In this document: positions 7,281 through 16,538 of the stretch, in pieces
Layout of the letters: every line of letters begins with the position of its first letter
Position numbering within the stretch: the stretch's first letter is position 1
Source: Kribbella pratensis
Lineage (GTDB): Bacteria > Actinomycetota > Actinomycetes > Propionibacteriales > Kribbellaceae
Direction of reading: 5' to 3'
Assembly: GCF_004365355.1 (NCBI RefSeq)
Contig: NZ_SODP01000005.1
Location: 368,358 to 432,357 of the forward strand
Length of the DNA stretch: 64,000 bases
Notes under the pieces: generated by a model
What the model was told of the DNA's origin: nothing
Databases searched by the model: none
The model's input: the letters and a program-made list of their open reading frames with translations, nothing else
Position numbers and translations under genes: made by a program

Positions 7281-8176
7281 TCCCGGCCGCGTTCGCGAAG
7301 GCCACCATCGATCGCGAAGGCGCTGTCGGCGAAGCCTGGCTGGCCGAACTGCCCGGCATCGTCGACGACCTGTTGACCCAGTGGGACTGCGAGCCCGATG
7401 GTGAGGCCGCCCACGGGCAGGTCGGCATGGTCGTGCCGGTCCGGGACGCCGTACTCAAGGTGTCGTTCCCGCATCCGGGCAACGTGCACGAGCCGGACGC
7501 CTTCGAGGCTTGGGGCGGCGAGGGCGCGGTCAAGCTGTACGAACGCGACGACGCCCGCTATGCCATGCTGCTCGAGCGCGCGCATCCGACGACGCTGCTG
7601 GAGCACGACGAGGACGTGGTCGTCATCGCGGGCGAGCTGCATCGCCGGTTGCGGATCCCGGCGCCGGACGGCCTGCCCCGGATGTCGGAGCAGGCCGATG
7701 CCTGGGCGGACGAGCTCCGCAAGGATGCCGCCGAGCTCGACCACCCGCTGCCGCCGTACGTCGTGGACGCCGCGCTCGCCGTCGTGGACGAGCTCGGCCG
7801 GGACCAGCCGGAGATCCTGATCCACGGCGACTTCCATCCACGCAACATCCTCCGCGCCGACCGGGAGCCCTGGCTGGCCGTCGATCCGAAGGGGTACGTC
7901 GGCGACCCGGCGTACGACGCGACCACGTTCCTGCGCACCCGCGCCGCGCACCAGCTCGGCGCCGACGACCTGATCAGTCGGTTGAACCACGAGCTCGAAC
8001 TGTTCGCCGAGACCGCCGAGCTCGATCCCGAACGCATCCGCCGCTGGGCCCACCTCAACATGGTCCAGTCGGCCTTCTGGGGCCGCCGCCACGGCTTCGG
8101 CCGAGCCCGCGCCGGCAGCGAACTCGACCGATTCATCGCCCTGTGCGACGAACTCGCCGTCAGCTGGATCGCCTAG
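7277..8176 (+). CDS. APH-family (aminoglycoside/hydroxyurea type) phosphotransferase
   Basis: A 299-residue small-molecule kinase of the aminoglycoside phosphotransferase superfamily, subtype annotated as aminoglycoside/hydroxyurea antibiotic resistance kinase (related to streptomycin 6-phosphotransferases). The catalytic loop HGDFHPRN has H183 and D185, and the metal motif follows as VDPKGYVGDPAYD. GTG at 7277 overlaps the gpsA stop (GTGA), so it is translationally coupled to gpsA. The substrate cannot be told from sequence; it may be a resistance enzyme or a metabolic kinase. It marks the left edge of the accessory region. Confidence 0.85.
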   Translation: MIPAAFAKATIDREGAVGEAWLAELPGIVDDLLTQWDCEPDGEAAHGQVGMVVPVRDAVLKVSFPHPGNVHEPDAFEAWGGEGAVKLYERDDARYAMLLERAHPTTLLEHDEDVVVIAGELHRRLRIPAPDGLPRMSEQADAWADELRKDAAELDHPLPPYVVDAALAVVDELGRDQPEILIHGDFHPRNILRADREPWLAVDPKGYVGDPAYDATTFLRTRAAHQLGADDLISRLNHELELFAETAELDPERIRRWAHLNMVQSAFWGRRHGFGRARAGSELDRFIALCDELAVSWIA

Positions 8177-8181
8177 CCTTC

Positions 8182-8946
8182 TCAGCTGGCTTGCCTGGCG
8201 AGGCCCTCAGGTGGCAGGTCGAACGCGTCGTTCGGGGTCCGCAACAGGGCGATGCTGGCGCCGGCGAAACCGACCGCGGTGACCACAAGCCCGATACCGG
8301 CGGCGACGTGGCCTGGCATGAACGGGTGGGTGAAGCCGCCGACCGCGAGGGCGATGCCCATCCAGACCGGAGCAACCCGGCTGCGCGCCAGAGCGATGCC
8401 CTGCAGCAACAGGCCGACCGTGATGGCGAGGATGAAGAGCAGACTTCCGACGGCGAAGATCGGCAGGTTGTCCATCGCGGACCTGACCTTCTCCATCGTG
8501 TCGGGGTCCAGCCCTTCGTGGACCGTGAGGTACTCCGGCGTCACCGGACCGCCCAGCAGGAACAGCCCGGCTCCCAGACCGCCCATGGTGACGATGGCCC
8601 CGACGGTGGACAGTCGCGGCACCCGGCGGCGCGTGACCCATGCGACGGCGAAGCTTGCCGGGATCAACAGGAACCAAGGCACCTGCAGCCACTGCATCAG
8701 CTCGAACCGGCCCTGGTGCGCCGCAACCGCCGCGACCGTCTCGTCGAACGGCGCGTTGCCGCCGACCGGGCTGATCAGGTAGACGATTCCCTGCAGCAGG
8801 ATCGGCACCGGGGCGATCACGGCCAGCAGGACCCGCCAGAATCCGCGCACGTCCCGCGGCTTCCGTTCGGTCTTGGCTGTCTTGCCAGTGTTGCCTGTGT
8901 TGCCGGGCTTGCCTGACTTGCCGGTGTTCGGGGCTGTGGTTGACAT
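8182..8946 (-). CDS. Hypothetical multi-pass membrane protein
   Basis: A 254-residue protein with a low-complexity N-terminus rich in Gly, Lys, Thr and Asn (about residues 3-30), then five to six hydrophobic helices separated by short loops. Examples are VLLAVIAPVPILLQGIVYLI, LFILAITVGLLLQGIAL and AAGIGLVVTAVGFAGASIALL. I do not recognise the family with certainty; it looks like a small DUF4386-like integral membrane protein. ATG at 8946 follows AAGGAGTTGCTC. It is divergent from the sensor kinase gene at 9115, so it may be a target of that two-component system. Confidence 0.75.
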   Translation of the reverse strand: MSTTAPNTGKSGKPGNTGNTGKTAKTERKPRDVRGFWRVLLAVIAPVPILLQGIVYLISPVGGNAPFDETVAAVAAHQGRFELMQWLQVPWFLLIPASFAVAWVTRRRVPRLSTVGAIVTMGGLGAGLFLLGGPVTPEYLTVHEGLDPDTMEKVRSAMDNLPIFAVGSLLFILAITVGLLLQGIALARSRVAPVWMGIALAVGGFTHPFMPGHVAAGIGLVVTAVGFAGASIALLRTPNDAFDLPPEGLARQAS

Positions 8947-9114
8947 GAGCAACTCCTTTGCGAGTGCGCTGCCGTCAGCGCTGGAGCCCTCAGCGTCGGA
9001 CCGCACCGGCCCCAGGCGGCAGGTTCGCGGCTCCCAGCCGCCCCGGAGACCTTCCTGGGTGCCTTGGGGCCAGACCCCTATCCGCCTGTGGGTTCGAGGT
9101 CTGATGATGGGCTC

Positions 9115-11151
9115 ATGAGGGCCGATCCGGACGTGACCGGTAGGACCGATCGCCGGCTGCGATCGGTGGCTCTCGCTGCACTCGGTGTGGCGTTGCTCGG
9201 CGCAGTGATCACCGTCGTCGCCGCAGCGGCGTCCGGGCTGAGCTGGTCCCGGCTGGTCGACCTGTTCGTCGTGAGCAACGCGCTGATCGGGCTGTGCCTG
9301 GCCTTGGCGGGCTGGCCGATCGCGGACCGGCAGCCACGGAACCTGGTCGGCTGGTCGCTCCTCGTCGGCGGCTTGTGCTACGGCTCGACCGCGCTCGGGA
9401 CGAGCGTGCTCGGGTGGCTGGGGGAGCCGCGAGGCTTCTGGCGCGGAATCGCGACGGTGACCAACGCCGGCTGGACGTGGACCTTGGCGACGCTCCTGCC
9501 GTTGTCGCTCCTCCTGTTCCCCGACGGGCGGCTGCCGAGCCGGCGCTGGCGCTGGGTCGTCGCGGTGCTGTGCTTCACCGGCATCAGCTATACGGCTGCC
9601 GCGGTCCTGGACCCGACCGGCGGACTGACGGCCGAGTTGGGCATTCCGGGGTACCCGGCCTGGTCCGGGTTCCGGCAGATCGTGTGGCTCCAGAACGTGA
9701 GCGCGGTCGGGCTCGCGGCCGGCTACCTGTCGGCCTTGGCCGCGGTCGTCGTCCGCTACCGGCGCGGCTCCGAACAGGTCCGTCGGCAGATCCTCTGGTT
9801 GCTGCTGGCAACGATCCTGATGGTCGGCTGCTTCGCGGTTTCGACCGCGGTCGGCTCGGAGTCGCTGCTGCTCGGGGTGCTGCCGATCCTGCTCGTCCCG
9901 GCGGCTGTGGCGGTCGCCATCCTGCGGTACCAGCTCCTCGACATCCGGCTGGTGGTCTCGCGATCGGTGCTGTACCTCCTGCTCACCGGCGCGGTGGTGG
10001 CCGCCTACCTGGCTCTTGTCCTGCTCCTGGACCGAACCGTGCGCCATCAGGTTTCGCTCAACTCCTCGGTTCTCGCGACCGTGGTGATCGCGCTCGCCTT
10101 CAATCCCGCGCGGGTCTGGTTGCAGCGGCTGATCCAGCGAGCGTTCTACGGTGCGCGCCAGGATCCGGTGCGGGCGATGGTCGAGGTCGGCGCCCGGCTC
10201 GGCACAGCGGCCGGCGCCGGGCTGGACGGCGTACTCGACGCCTTGTGCCGGGTGATGCGCTTCCCGGCGGCAGCTGTCCTGGTGGACGGCAAGCAGGTGT
10301 CGGCGTACGGCGAGCTGCCCGCGGCACGGCATGCGATCGCGCTCACGTCCGGGGCCGAGCGGTTGGGGGAGTTGGTCGTCGGTTTGCGTTCGGGCGAACA
10401 GCGGCTCGATTCGGCCGACGAGCAGGTACTCACCCTGCTGGCTGCTCCGATTGCGGTGGCGGTGCAGGCCAGACGGCTGGCCGACCAGTTGCGGGACTCG
10501 CGGGAGCGGGCCATCTCCGGCCGCGAGGAGGAGCGCCGGCGGATTCGCCGCGACTTGCACGACGGACTCGGCCCGGTGCTGACCGCGGTCGTGCTGAACG
10601 CCGAGGCGGCGTTACGCCTGCTCGACACCGATCGCGAACGGAGTTCGTTGCTGCTGGCACGCCTGCGCGACCTGACGAGCGGGGCGGTCGACGAGATCCG
10701 CCGGCTGGTGGACCAGCTGCGGCCGGCCGCGCTGGACGGACTCGGTCTGGTCGGCGCCCTTCGTGAGTACGTCGTGTCCGCGGGCCCGCGCACGGACGGT
10801 GCCGCTCTCGGCATCACGGTGGACGCGCCGCCGGAACTCGGCGAACTGCCTGCCGCCGTGGAAGTCGCGACGTACCGGATCGTCACGGAGGCCCTGACGA
10901 ACGTGATCCGGCACTCGAGCGCGACCACCGCAGGAGTCCGGCTTGCTGTCGAGCACGACCGGCTCCTGTTGGAGGTGCGCGACAACGGACTCAACGACGG
11001 CCCGGAATGGCAACCGGGTGTCGGGCTCGCGTCCATCACCGAGCGGGCGGCCGAGTTGGGTGGCGAGTGCGACGTCCGCTACGGCCGGACCGGGTGCACG
11101 GTCAGCGTCGTACTGCCGCTGGGCCCGGCCGTACTCGAGGTGCGGCCATGA
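9115..11151 (+). CDS. Membrane sensor histidine kinase (HisKA_3/NarL type)
   Basis: A 678-residue sensor kinase. The N-terminal 300 residues contain about eight hydrophobic helices that form the membrane sensor. A GAF-like linker follows (about 340-450), then the HisKA_3 dimerisation domain with the phospho-acceptor H482 in RRDLHDGLGPVL, and a C-terminal HATPase with EALTNVIRHS and GVGLASITERA. The ATG at 9115 begins a basic stretch directly before the first helix. Its stop overlaps the response-regulator start (ATGA), so they act as a pair. The signal is unknown. Confidence 0.92.
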   Translation: MRADPDVTGRTDRRLRSVALAALGVALLGAVITVVAAAASGLSWSRLVDLFVVSNALIGLCLALAGWPIADRQPRNLVGWSLLVGGLCYGSTALGTSVLGWLGEPRGFWRGIATVTNAGWTWTLATLLPLSLLLFPDGRLPSRRWRWVVAVLCFTGISYTAAAVLDPTGGLTAELGIPGYPAWSGFRQIVWLQNVSAVGLAAGYLSALAAVVVRYRRGSEQVRRQILWLLLATILMVGCFAVSTAVGSESLLLGVLPILLVPAAVAVAILRYQLLDIRLVVSRSVLYLLLTGAVVAAYLALVLLLDRTVRHQVSLNSSVLATVVIALAFNPARVWLQRLIQRAFYGARQDPVRAMVEVGARLGTAAGAGLDGVLDALCRVMRFPAAAVLVDGKQVSAYGELPAARHAIALTSGAERLGELVVGLRSGEQRLDSADEQVLTLLAAPIAVAVQARRLADQLRDSRERAISGREEERRRIRRDLHDGLGPVLTAVVLNAEAALRLLDTDRERSSLLLARLRDLTSGAVDEIRRLVDQLRPAALDGLGLVGALREYVVSAGPRTDGAALGITVDAPPELGELPAAVEVATYRIVTEALTNVIRHSSATTAGVRLAVEHDRLLLEVRDNGLNDGPEWQPGVGLASITERAAELGGECDVRYGRTGCTVSVVLPLGPAVLEVRP

Positions 11152-11789
11152 CGTTGCGGATTGTGGTGGCAGACGACCACGGCATCGTGCGCGAGGGCCT
11201 CGGCGCGCTGTTGTCGGCGCATGACGGCTACGAGCTGATCGGTACGGCGGCGAACGGCGAGGAGGCGGTTCGTGCGGCGGTGATGCTGCATCCCGATGTG
11301 CTGGTGATGGACATTCAGATGCCGGGACTGTCCGGCATCGACGCGACCAGCGAGATCGGCCGGGTCGCGCCTGACGTGGCCGTGCTCATGCTGACGATGT
11401 TCGACGACGACGAGTCGGTGTTCGCCGCGATGCGCGCCGGCGCCCAGGGGTACGTGCTGAAGGGTGCGGCGCCGGACAACGTGATCCGGGCCATCGCCGC
11501 GGTCGCCGCGGGCGAGGCGATCTTCGGACCCGGGGTCGCGCGCCGGGCACTCGCCTACCTGTCCGGCCCGCGCGTCGACCAGCCGGCCTTCCCCGAGCTG
11601 ACGCCGCGCGAACGCGAGGTACTCAACCTGATCGCCGGCGGCCTGGGCAACAGCGCGATCGCCGCCCGGCTCGGACTGGCCGTGGCGACCGTCGGCAACC
11701 ACATCACCAGCATCTTCGCCAAACTCCAGGTAGCCGGCCGCTCAGAGGCAATAATCCGAGCCCGCTCCGCCGGCCTCGGCGACCACTGA
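11148..11789 (+). CDS. LuxR/NarL-family response regulator
   Basis: A 213-residue response regulator partnered with the kinase upstream. The receiver domain has the acidic pair DDH near the N-terminus, phospho-acceptor D55 in VLVMDIQMPG and the conserved lysine in GYVLKGA. The C-terminal LuxR helix-turn-helix is LTPREREVLNLIAGGLGNSAIAARLGLA. The ATG at 11148 overlaps the kinase stop by four bases. A likely target is the divergent membrane protein gene at 8946, as is usual for such pairs, but no operator was identified. Confidence 0.93.
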   Translation: MTLRIVVADDHGIVREGLGALLSAHDGYELIGTAANGEEAVRAAVMLHPDVLVMDIQMPGLSGIDATSEIGRVAPDVAVLMLTMFDDDESVFAAMRAGAQGYVLKGAAPDNVIRAIAAVAAGEAIFGPGVARRALAYLSGPRVDQPAFPELTPREREVLNLIAGGLGNSAIAARLGLAVATVGNHITSIFAKLQVAGRSEAIIRARSAGLGDH

Positions 11790-11829
11790 GCTGGCCCTCC
11801 CCGCCGCATCTGAACCCGCGCCGCACCCT

Positions 11830-11895
11830 CACCCACCGCACACCCACCGCACACCCACCGCACACCCACCGCACTCACGCCGCACTCACGCCGCA
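11830..11895. repeat. 11-bp minisatellite
   Basis: Six tandem 11-bp units fill the gap between the convergent response-regulator and ROK genes: four copies of CACCCACCGCA (11830-11873), then two of CTCACGCCGCA (11874-11895). The arrangement suggests slippage expansion of two related units. No coding role is apparent. Confidence 0.85.
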
Positions 11896-11953
11896 CCCTG
11901 ACCGAGCGCCTGCAGCGGCAGGCCGGAGGGTGGAGGTGTTCGAGGGGTGGGTG

Positions 11954-13072
11954 TCAGTGGGCCAGCACGTATTGCTGGACGAGGAATGCGGCGCCGCGGA
12001 GGGCGCCGTCCTGGGAGGTTCGGGAGGTGCGGACCTGGAGGTCTGTGGTGGCCAAGGGCAACGATCTCGCGTAGATGGTCTCGCGGATGCCCGCGAGCAG
12101 GCTGTCGCCGGCCTGGGAGAGTGAGCCGCCGACGACGATCACCGAAGGGTTGAGCAGGCTGACGGCGGCGGCCAGGACCGTGCCGATCTCGCGACCCGCC
12201 TGACGGACGGCGCTCGTCGCGGTCGTGTTGCCCGCGCGGACGAGCTCGACAATGTCCCGGCTGGTCTCGACTCCGAGCGTAGTGGCGAGCGCCGCCGCTG
12301 AGGCGATTGCTTCGAGGCAGCCAACGTTGCCACAGCGGCAGAGCTCAGTGTGCCCAGGTGCCTGGATATGGCCGATGTCGCCGGCCGCGCCCTGGGCGCC
12401 GCGGTGCAGACGGCCGCCGCTGATCACGCCGGCACCGATGCCAGTGGCAACCTTCACGAACAGCAGGTGCTCGACATCCGGGTACGCCGTCGCATGCTCG
12501 CCGAGCGCCATGATGTTCACGTCATTGTCGACTAGCACTGCGCCAGGCAGTTCACGGCTCAGCCGGCCGACCACGTCGTACGAATCCCAGCCGGGCATGA
12601 TCGGCGGATGGTTCGGTCGTCCGGTGCTGTGCTCGACCGGCCCCGGCAGCCCGACCCCGGTGCCGGCCAGATCGTCAGGTGACCGGTCCGCCTCCCGCAG
12701 CAGCGCATGTCCGGCCCGCGCGACCGCGTCGAGCACGACCTCGGGCCCCTCGGCGATCTTGAGCGGCGTCGTCGATCGATACAGGATCTCGCCGGCCAAG
12801 TCGGTGAGAGCGACGGACAGATGCGTCGCGCCGACGTCGGCGGCGAGCACGAGCCGTGCGGCCGGGTTGAACCGGAAGCGGGCCGGCGGCCGACCGCCCG
12901 TCGACGCGGCCTCCCCGGACGGTACGACGAGACCGGCCGCGACCAGAGCCTCGATCCGCCCGGTGACCGTGGAGCGGGCCAGGCCGGTGACGTCGATCAG
13001 CTCGGCACGGGTCCTGGCCTGGCCGTCGAGGAGCAGCCGCAGGACCGCGTCCGCCGTACCCAGATCGCTCAT
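11954..13072 (-). CDS. ROK-family transcriptional repressor
   Basis: A 372-residue ROK repressor (NagC/XylR type). Residues 1-60 form a winged helix (TRAELIDVTGLARSTVTGRIEALVAAGLVV). The rest is a sugar-kinase-like domain with the phosphate loop DVGATHLSVALTD, the catalytic-site aspartate in VDNDVNIMALGE and the zinc motif CRCGNVGCLEA. The ATG at 13072 begins the helix-turn-helix; in-frame sequence upstream is not conserved. It is divergent from a Gfo/Idh-epimerase pair, which it probably represses in the absence of a sugar or inositol derivative. Confidence 0.9.
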   Translation of the reverse strand: MSDLGTADAVLRLLLDGQARTRAELIDVTGLARSTVTGRIEALVAAGLVVPSGEAASTGGRPPARFRFNPAARLVLAADVGATHLSVALTDLAGEILYRSTTPLKIAEGPEVVLDAVARAGHALLREADRSPDDLAGTGVGLPGPVEHSTGRPNHPPIMPGWDSYDVVGRLSRELPGAVLVDNDVNIMALGEHATAYPDVEHLLFVKVATGIGAGVISGGRLHRGAQGAAGDIGHIQAPGHTELCRCGNVGCLEAIASAAALATTLGVETSRDIVELVRAGNTTATSAVRQAGREIGTVLAAAVSLLNPSVIVVGGSLSQAGDSLLAGIRETIYARSLPLATTDLQVRTSRTSQDGALRGAAFLVQQYVLAH

Positions 13073-13102
13073 GTGTCGGACTTTCGTCGTACCAGCCGTG
13101 GA

Positions 13103-13138
13103 CTTTTGCTTGACAGGGTTCAAAAGGGTCCCATAGCG
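13103..13138 (+). promoter_or_regulatory. Promoter and candidate ROK operator
   Basis: A -35 box TTGACA (13110-13115) with a -10-like CATAGC 16 bp downstream (13132-13137) points toward the oxidoreductase gene; the GTG follows 10 bases later, so the transcript may be leaderless. The inverted repeat CTTTTG (13103-13108) and CAAAAG (13121-13126) straddles the -35 box, where a repressor would block transcription. Assignment of this dyad to the divergent ROK protein is inference. Confidence 0.55.
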
Positions 13139-13147
13139 TCCTACGAC

Positions 13148-14254
13148 GTGTCCACCACTGCGCGCGAGCCGAGGAATCGTCTCAGGGTCGGAATTGTCGG
13201 CGGCGGCTTCATGGGCCAGGTCCACGGCAGGTCCGCGTTGGTTTCAGGAGCGACCGTGGTGGGCGCCGTCGGCTCCTCACCGTCGAGAGCGCAGGCAGCC
13301 GCGGACGCGACCGGCGCCGAGCGCGGGTTCGCGACCCTCGACGAGCTGCTCGCCTCCGACATCGACGTCGTCCACGTCTGTACGCCGAACAACACGCACC
13401 GCGACGTCACGCTGAAGGCTTTCGAGGCCGGCAAGCACGTGGTCTGCGAGAAGCCGCTCGCCACGTCCGTGGCCGACGCGACGGGTCTGACGGCTGCAGC
13501 GCAAGAGACCGGCCTCGTCGGCGCCGTGCCGTTCGTGTACCGCTACCACCCGATGGTCCGCGAGCTGCGGACCCGGATCGCGGCCGGCGATGCTGGTGTG
13601 ATCACCAGCCTGCACGGCTCGTACCTGCAGGACTGGCTCGCCGGAGCGGACGACCAGAACTGGCGCGTCGACGACACGACCGGCGGTCCGTCGCGGACGT
13701 TCGCGGACATCGGGTCGCACTGGTGTGACCTGACCGAGTTCGTCACCGGCGACCGGATCGCCGCGATCAGCGCGCAGCTGCGCACGGTACGAACCCAGCG
13801 CGGCGGAGTCGAAGTACGCACCGAGGACCTCGCGACGGCGCAGTTCCGGACCGAGGCCGGAGTGGTCGGGACGATCGTGGTCAGCCAGGTCGCGGCCGGC
13901 CGCAAGAACCGCCTGTACCTCGAGGTGTCCGGCACCGAGTCGAGCTTCGGCTTCGACCAGGAGGACCCGGACCGGTTGTGGGTCGGTCGGCGCGACGCGT
14001 CGCAGCTCCTGACCCGCGACCCCGAGACGCTCAGTCCGCCCGCTGCCCGGGTGAACCGGCTGCCGGCCGGGCACGCGCAGGGGTACCAGGACGCCTTCGA
14101 CTCGTTCGTCGCCGACAGCTATGCCGCCGTACTGGGTGACCACCCGGACGGGCTGCCCGATTTCGCCGCTGGAGCGCGGTCCGCTCGCGTGGTCGACGCC
14201 GTACTGCGATCTGCCGCGAGCGACTCTGCCTGGATCACCGTTGACAATTCTTAG
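13148..14254 (+). CDS. Gfo/Idh/MocA-family oxidoreductase
   Basis: A 368-residue NAD(P)-dependent sugar or inositol dehydrogenase-like enzyme. The Rossmann loop is GIVGGGFMG (15-23), the catalytic lysine lies in CEKPLATS, and the C-terminal half is the mixed beta-sheet domain with the DIGSHWCDLTEF segment that holds the proton-relay histidine. GTG at 13148 is the first start that keeps the family length. A sugar-phosphate isomerase/epimerase follows after 10 bp, so the two act in one catabolic route under the ROK regulator. The exact substrate is not evident. Confidence 0.9.
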   Translation: MSTTAREPRNRLRVGIVGGGFMGQVHGRSALVSGATVVGAVGSSPSRAQAAADATGAERGFATLDELLASDIDVVHVCTPNNTHRDVTLKAFEAGKHVVCEKPLATSVADATGLTAAAQETGLVGAVPFVYRYHPMVRELRTRIAAGDAGVITSLHGSYLQDWLAGADDQNWRVDDTTGGPSRTFADIGSHWCDLTEFVTGDRIAAISAQLRTVRTQRGGVEVRTEDLATAQFRTEAGVVGTIVVSQVAAGRKNRLYLEVSGTESSFGFDQEDPDRLWVGRRDASQLLTRDPETLSPPAARVNRLPAGHAQGYQDAFDSFVADSYAAVLGDHPDGLPDFAAGARSARVVDAVLRSAASDSAWITVDNS

Positions 14255-14264
14255 GAGCTTGTAG

Positions 14265-15272
14265 ATGCCACGCCCGATCACGCTGTTCACCGGTCAGTGG
14301 GCCGACCTGCCGTTCGAAGAGGTCTGCCAGTTCGCGTCCGAGGCCGGGTACGACGGCGTCGAGATCGCCTGCTCCGGTGACCACTTCGATGTCCAGCAGG
14401 CCGTCGACGACGACTCCTACGTCCAGGGCCGCAAGGACATTCTGGAGAAGTACAACCTGCAGGTCTTCGCGATCTCCAACCACCTGGTCGGCCAGGCGGT
14501 CTGCGACGACCCGATCGACTTCCGGCACCAGGCCATCGTGCCGTCCCGGATCTGGGGCGACGGCGACGCCGAGGGCGTACGGCAGCGGGCGGCCGAGGAC
14601 CTGAAGAACACCGCTCGTGCGGCCAAGAAGCTCGGCGTGAACACGGTCATCGGCTTCACCGGCTCGTCGATCTGGCAGTACGTCGCGATGTTCCCGCCGG
14701 TGCCGGCCGAGCGGATCGAGGCCGGGTACCGCGACTTCGCCGACCGATGGAACCCGATCCTCGACGTGTTCGACGAGGAGGGTGTGCGGTTCGCGCACGA
14801 AGTACACCCGTCGGAGATTGCGTACGACTACTGGACCACGACGCTGACGCTAGAGGCGATCGGCCACCGCGAAGCGTTCGGGCTGAACTGGGACCCGTCG
14901 CACATGGTGTGGCAGGACATCGACCCGGTCGCGTTCCTCTGGGACTTCAAGGACCGGATCTACCACGTGGACTGCAAGGACACCCGGATGCGGGTCGGCG
15001 GCGGCCGCAACGGCCGGCTCGGCTCGCACCTGCCGTGGGGCGACCCGCGGCGCGGCTGGGACTTCTACTCGACCGGTCACGGCGACGTGAAGTGGGAGGA
15101 CTGCTTCCGCGTGCTGAACTCGATCGGTTACGACGGCCCGATCTCGGTCGAGTGGGAGGACGCCGGCATGGAGCGCAAGGTCGGCGCCGCGGAGGCGGTC
15201 AACGTCATCCGCGCGCTCGCCTTCGACAAGCCCGCTGCGGCGTTCGACGCGGCCTTCGCCACGGACAAGTAA
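14265..15272 (+). CDS. Sugar phosphate isomerase/epimerase (xylose-isomerase-like TIM barrel)
   Basis: A 335-residue AP-endonuclease-2/xylose-isomerase-like barrel, the type used in inositol and rare-sugar catabolism. Metal-ligand residues of the family are visible in FAHEVHPSEIAYD, LNWDPSHMVWQDID, VDCKDTRMR and ISVEWEDAGME. The ATG at 14265 follows AGGAGCTTGTAG. It is the second gene of the operon with the Gfo/Idh oxidoreductase. It could be a 3-keto sugar epimerase/isomerase acting on the oxidised product, as in similar pairs; this is inferred from context. Confidence 0.88.
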   Translation: MPRPITLFTGQWADLPFEEVCQFASEAGYDGVEIACSGDHFDVQQAVDDDSYVQGRKDILEKYNLQVFAISNHLVGQAVCDDPIDFRHQAIVPSRIWGDGDAEGVRQRAAEDLKNTARAAKKLGVNTVIGFTGSSIWQYVAMFPPVPAERIEAGYRDFADRWNPILDVFDEEGVRFAHEVHPSEIAYDYWTTTLTLEAIGHREAFGLNWDPSHMVWQDIDPVAFLWDFKDRIYHVDCKDTRMRVGGGRNGRLGSHLPWGDPRRGWDFYSTGHGDVKWEDCFRVLNSIGYDGPISVEWEDAGMERKVGAAEAVNVIRALAFDKPAAAFDAAFATDK

Positions 15273-15274
15273 GT

Positions 15275-16456
15275 TCAGCGGTTGTCGCGGCCGGCGACGA
15301 ACCCGATCATCACCTGCGTGGCTGAGAGTACGGCGAATACGATGAGCGTCGTACTCCAGCCGCCGGTCACCTGCGTCAGGTAGCCGGCGACGACCGGACC
15401 GGCCGCCGCCAGCGTGTAGCCGATGGCCTGCGCCATCCCGGACAACTGGGTGGTCTCGTGGTGGCCGCGGCCGCGAAGACTGATCAGCGACAGTGCGGCG
15501 ACGAGCCCGGCTCCTTGGCCCAGACCGCCGACGACGGCCCAGACGAGCGCGAGCTGCGGCGCCAGCAGCAGACCGAGCAGCGCGACGAGGATCGGCGTAC
15601 TCGCGGTCACCAGGCCGGCCCGCTGGTTGGTCGGATGCCTCAGCAGGAATGGGATGCTGAGGCCGCCGATCAGGCCGAACACCTGGAACAGGAACAGGTG
15701 TACGCCGGTGACGCGCTCCGAAACGCCGCCGGTCGAGATCTCGATCGTGGGCAGCCAGTTCACGAACAGGTAGAAGCTCGTCGACTGCAGCCCCATGAAG
15801 CCGGTCACCAGCCACGCCGTCGGCTGCCGCCACACGCTGACCGGGGGAGTGCCGTCCTCGACGCGTGCCGCCGGCATCGGCTCCGGCGAGAGCGTGCGCG
15901 GCAGCCAGATCACGGCGACGACAACGGCGAGACCACCCCAGACCGCGAGCGACAACCGCCAGTCGACCGCATCAGCGATCGGTACGGCGAGGATCGAGGC
16001 GATCGCAGCACCGCTGGTGATGAACGCGGTGTAGACCCCGGTCGCGCGCGAGACATTGCCTGCGTAGTCGCGCTTGATGATCACCGGGACCAGCACGTTC
16101 CCGATCGCGATCGCTGCGCCGACTACCGCCGTACCGATCCAGAGGCCTGCCTGGCCTGTGTAAGGGCGCAGGGCGCTGCTGAGCGCGAGCACGAGGAGCG
16201 AGACGAAGACAGCACGCTCCATCCCGAAGCGGCGCGACGCGAGGTGGACGAGCGGTGAGGCGACGGCGAACGCGAGCAGCGGCAGCGTGCCGAGCAGGCC
16301 CTGCGCGGCCTCACCCAGGTGCAGGTCGAGGCCGATCCGCGGCAGCACCGGACCGACCGCGGTCAGCGCCGGCCGGAGGCTCAGCGCGACCACGAAAGCG
16401 GTCGCTGTGATCAGCGCCGACCGCTCCCGAGTCACTGGTTCGGTCAACACCGCCAC
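15275..16456 (-). CDS. CynX/NimT-family MFS transporter
   Basis: A 393-residue 12-helix major facilitator of the CynX/NimT family (cyanate/nitroimidazole-type exporters). Hydrophobic helices run through the chain, with the MFS loop HLASRRFGMERAV between helices 2 and 3. I chose the GTG at 16456 because GAGAGG stands about eight bases upstream and the basic N-terminus then leads straight into helix 1. A longer frame reaches 16507. It is divergent from a GntR regulator, the likely controller. Its 3' end is three bases from the isomerase stop, a tail-to-tail arrangement. Confidence 0.87.
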   Translation of the reverse strand: MAVLTEPVTRERSALITATAFVVALSLRPALTAVGPVLPRIGLDLHLGEAAQGLLGTLPLLAFAVASPLVHLASRRFGMERAVFVSLLVLALSSALRPYTGQAGLWIGTAVVGAAIAIGNVLVPVIIKRDYAGNVSRATGVYTAFITSGAAIASILAVPIADAVDWRLSLAVWGGLAVVVAVIWLPRTLSPEPMPAARVEDGTPPVSVWRQPTAWLVTGFMGLQSTSFYLFVNWLPTIEISTGGVSERVTGVHLFLFQVFGLIGGLSIPFLLRHPTNQRAGLVTASTPILVALLGLLLAPQLALVWAVVGGLGQGAGLVAALSLISLRGRGHHETTQLSGMAQAIGYTLAAAGPVVAGYLTQVTGGWSTTLIVFAVLSATQVMIGFVAGRDNR

Positions 16457-16494
16457 GACACACCTCTCCCTGTTCTTGCTCTCTGCAGATGTCC

Positions 16495-16511
16495 TACATT
16501 TACACACTGTA
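16495..16511. promoter_or_regulatory. Candidate GntR operator
   Basis: TACA (16495-16498) and TGTA (16508-16511) form a spaced dyad in the 82-bp spacer between the CynX-type transporter and the GntR gene. FadR-type GntR proteins often bind short T/A-containing dyads. The match is weak and the assignment is from position. Confidence 0.3.
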
Positions 16512-16538
16512 CGCTAGCCCCTGGACGGAGGTGGGCGG

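Noticed and set aside
8947..9114. tRNA-like GGTTCGAGG sequence near 9091
   Set aside because: No acceptor or anticodon stem can be formed around it.
8182..10560. A 792-residue minus-strand protein extending from the small membrane protein through the kinase gene
   Set aside because: Only the part from 8946 down has membrane-protein character; the upstream stretch is the antisense of the histidine kinase.
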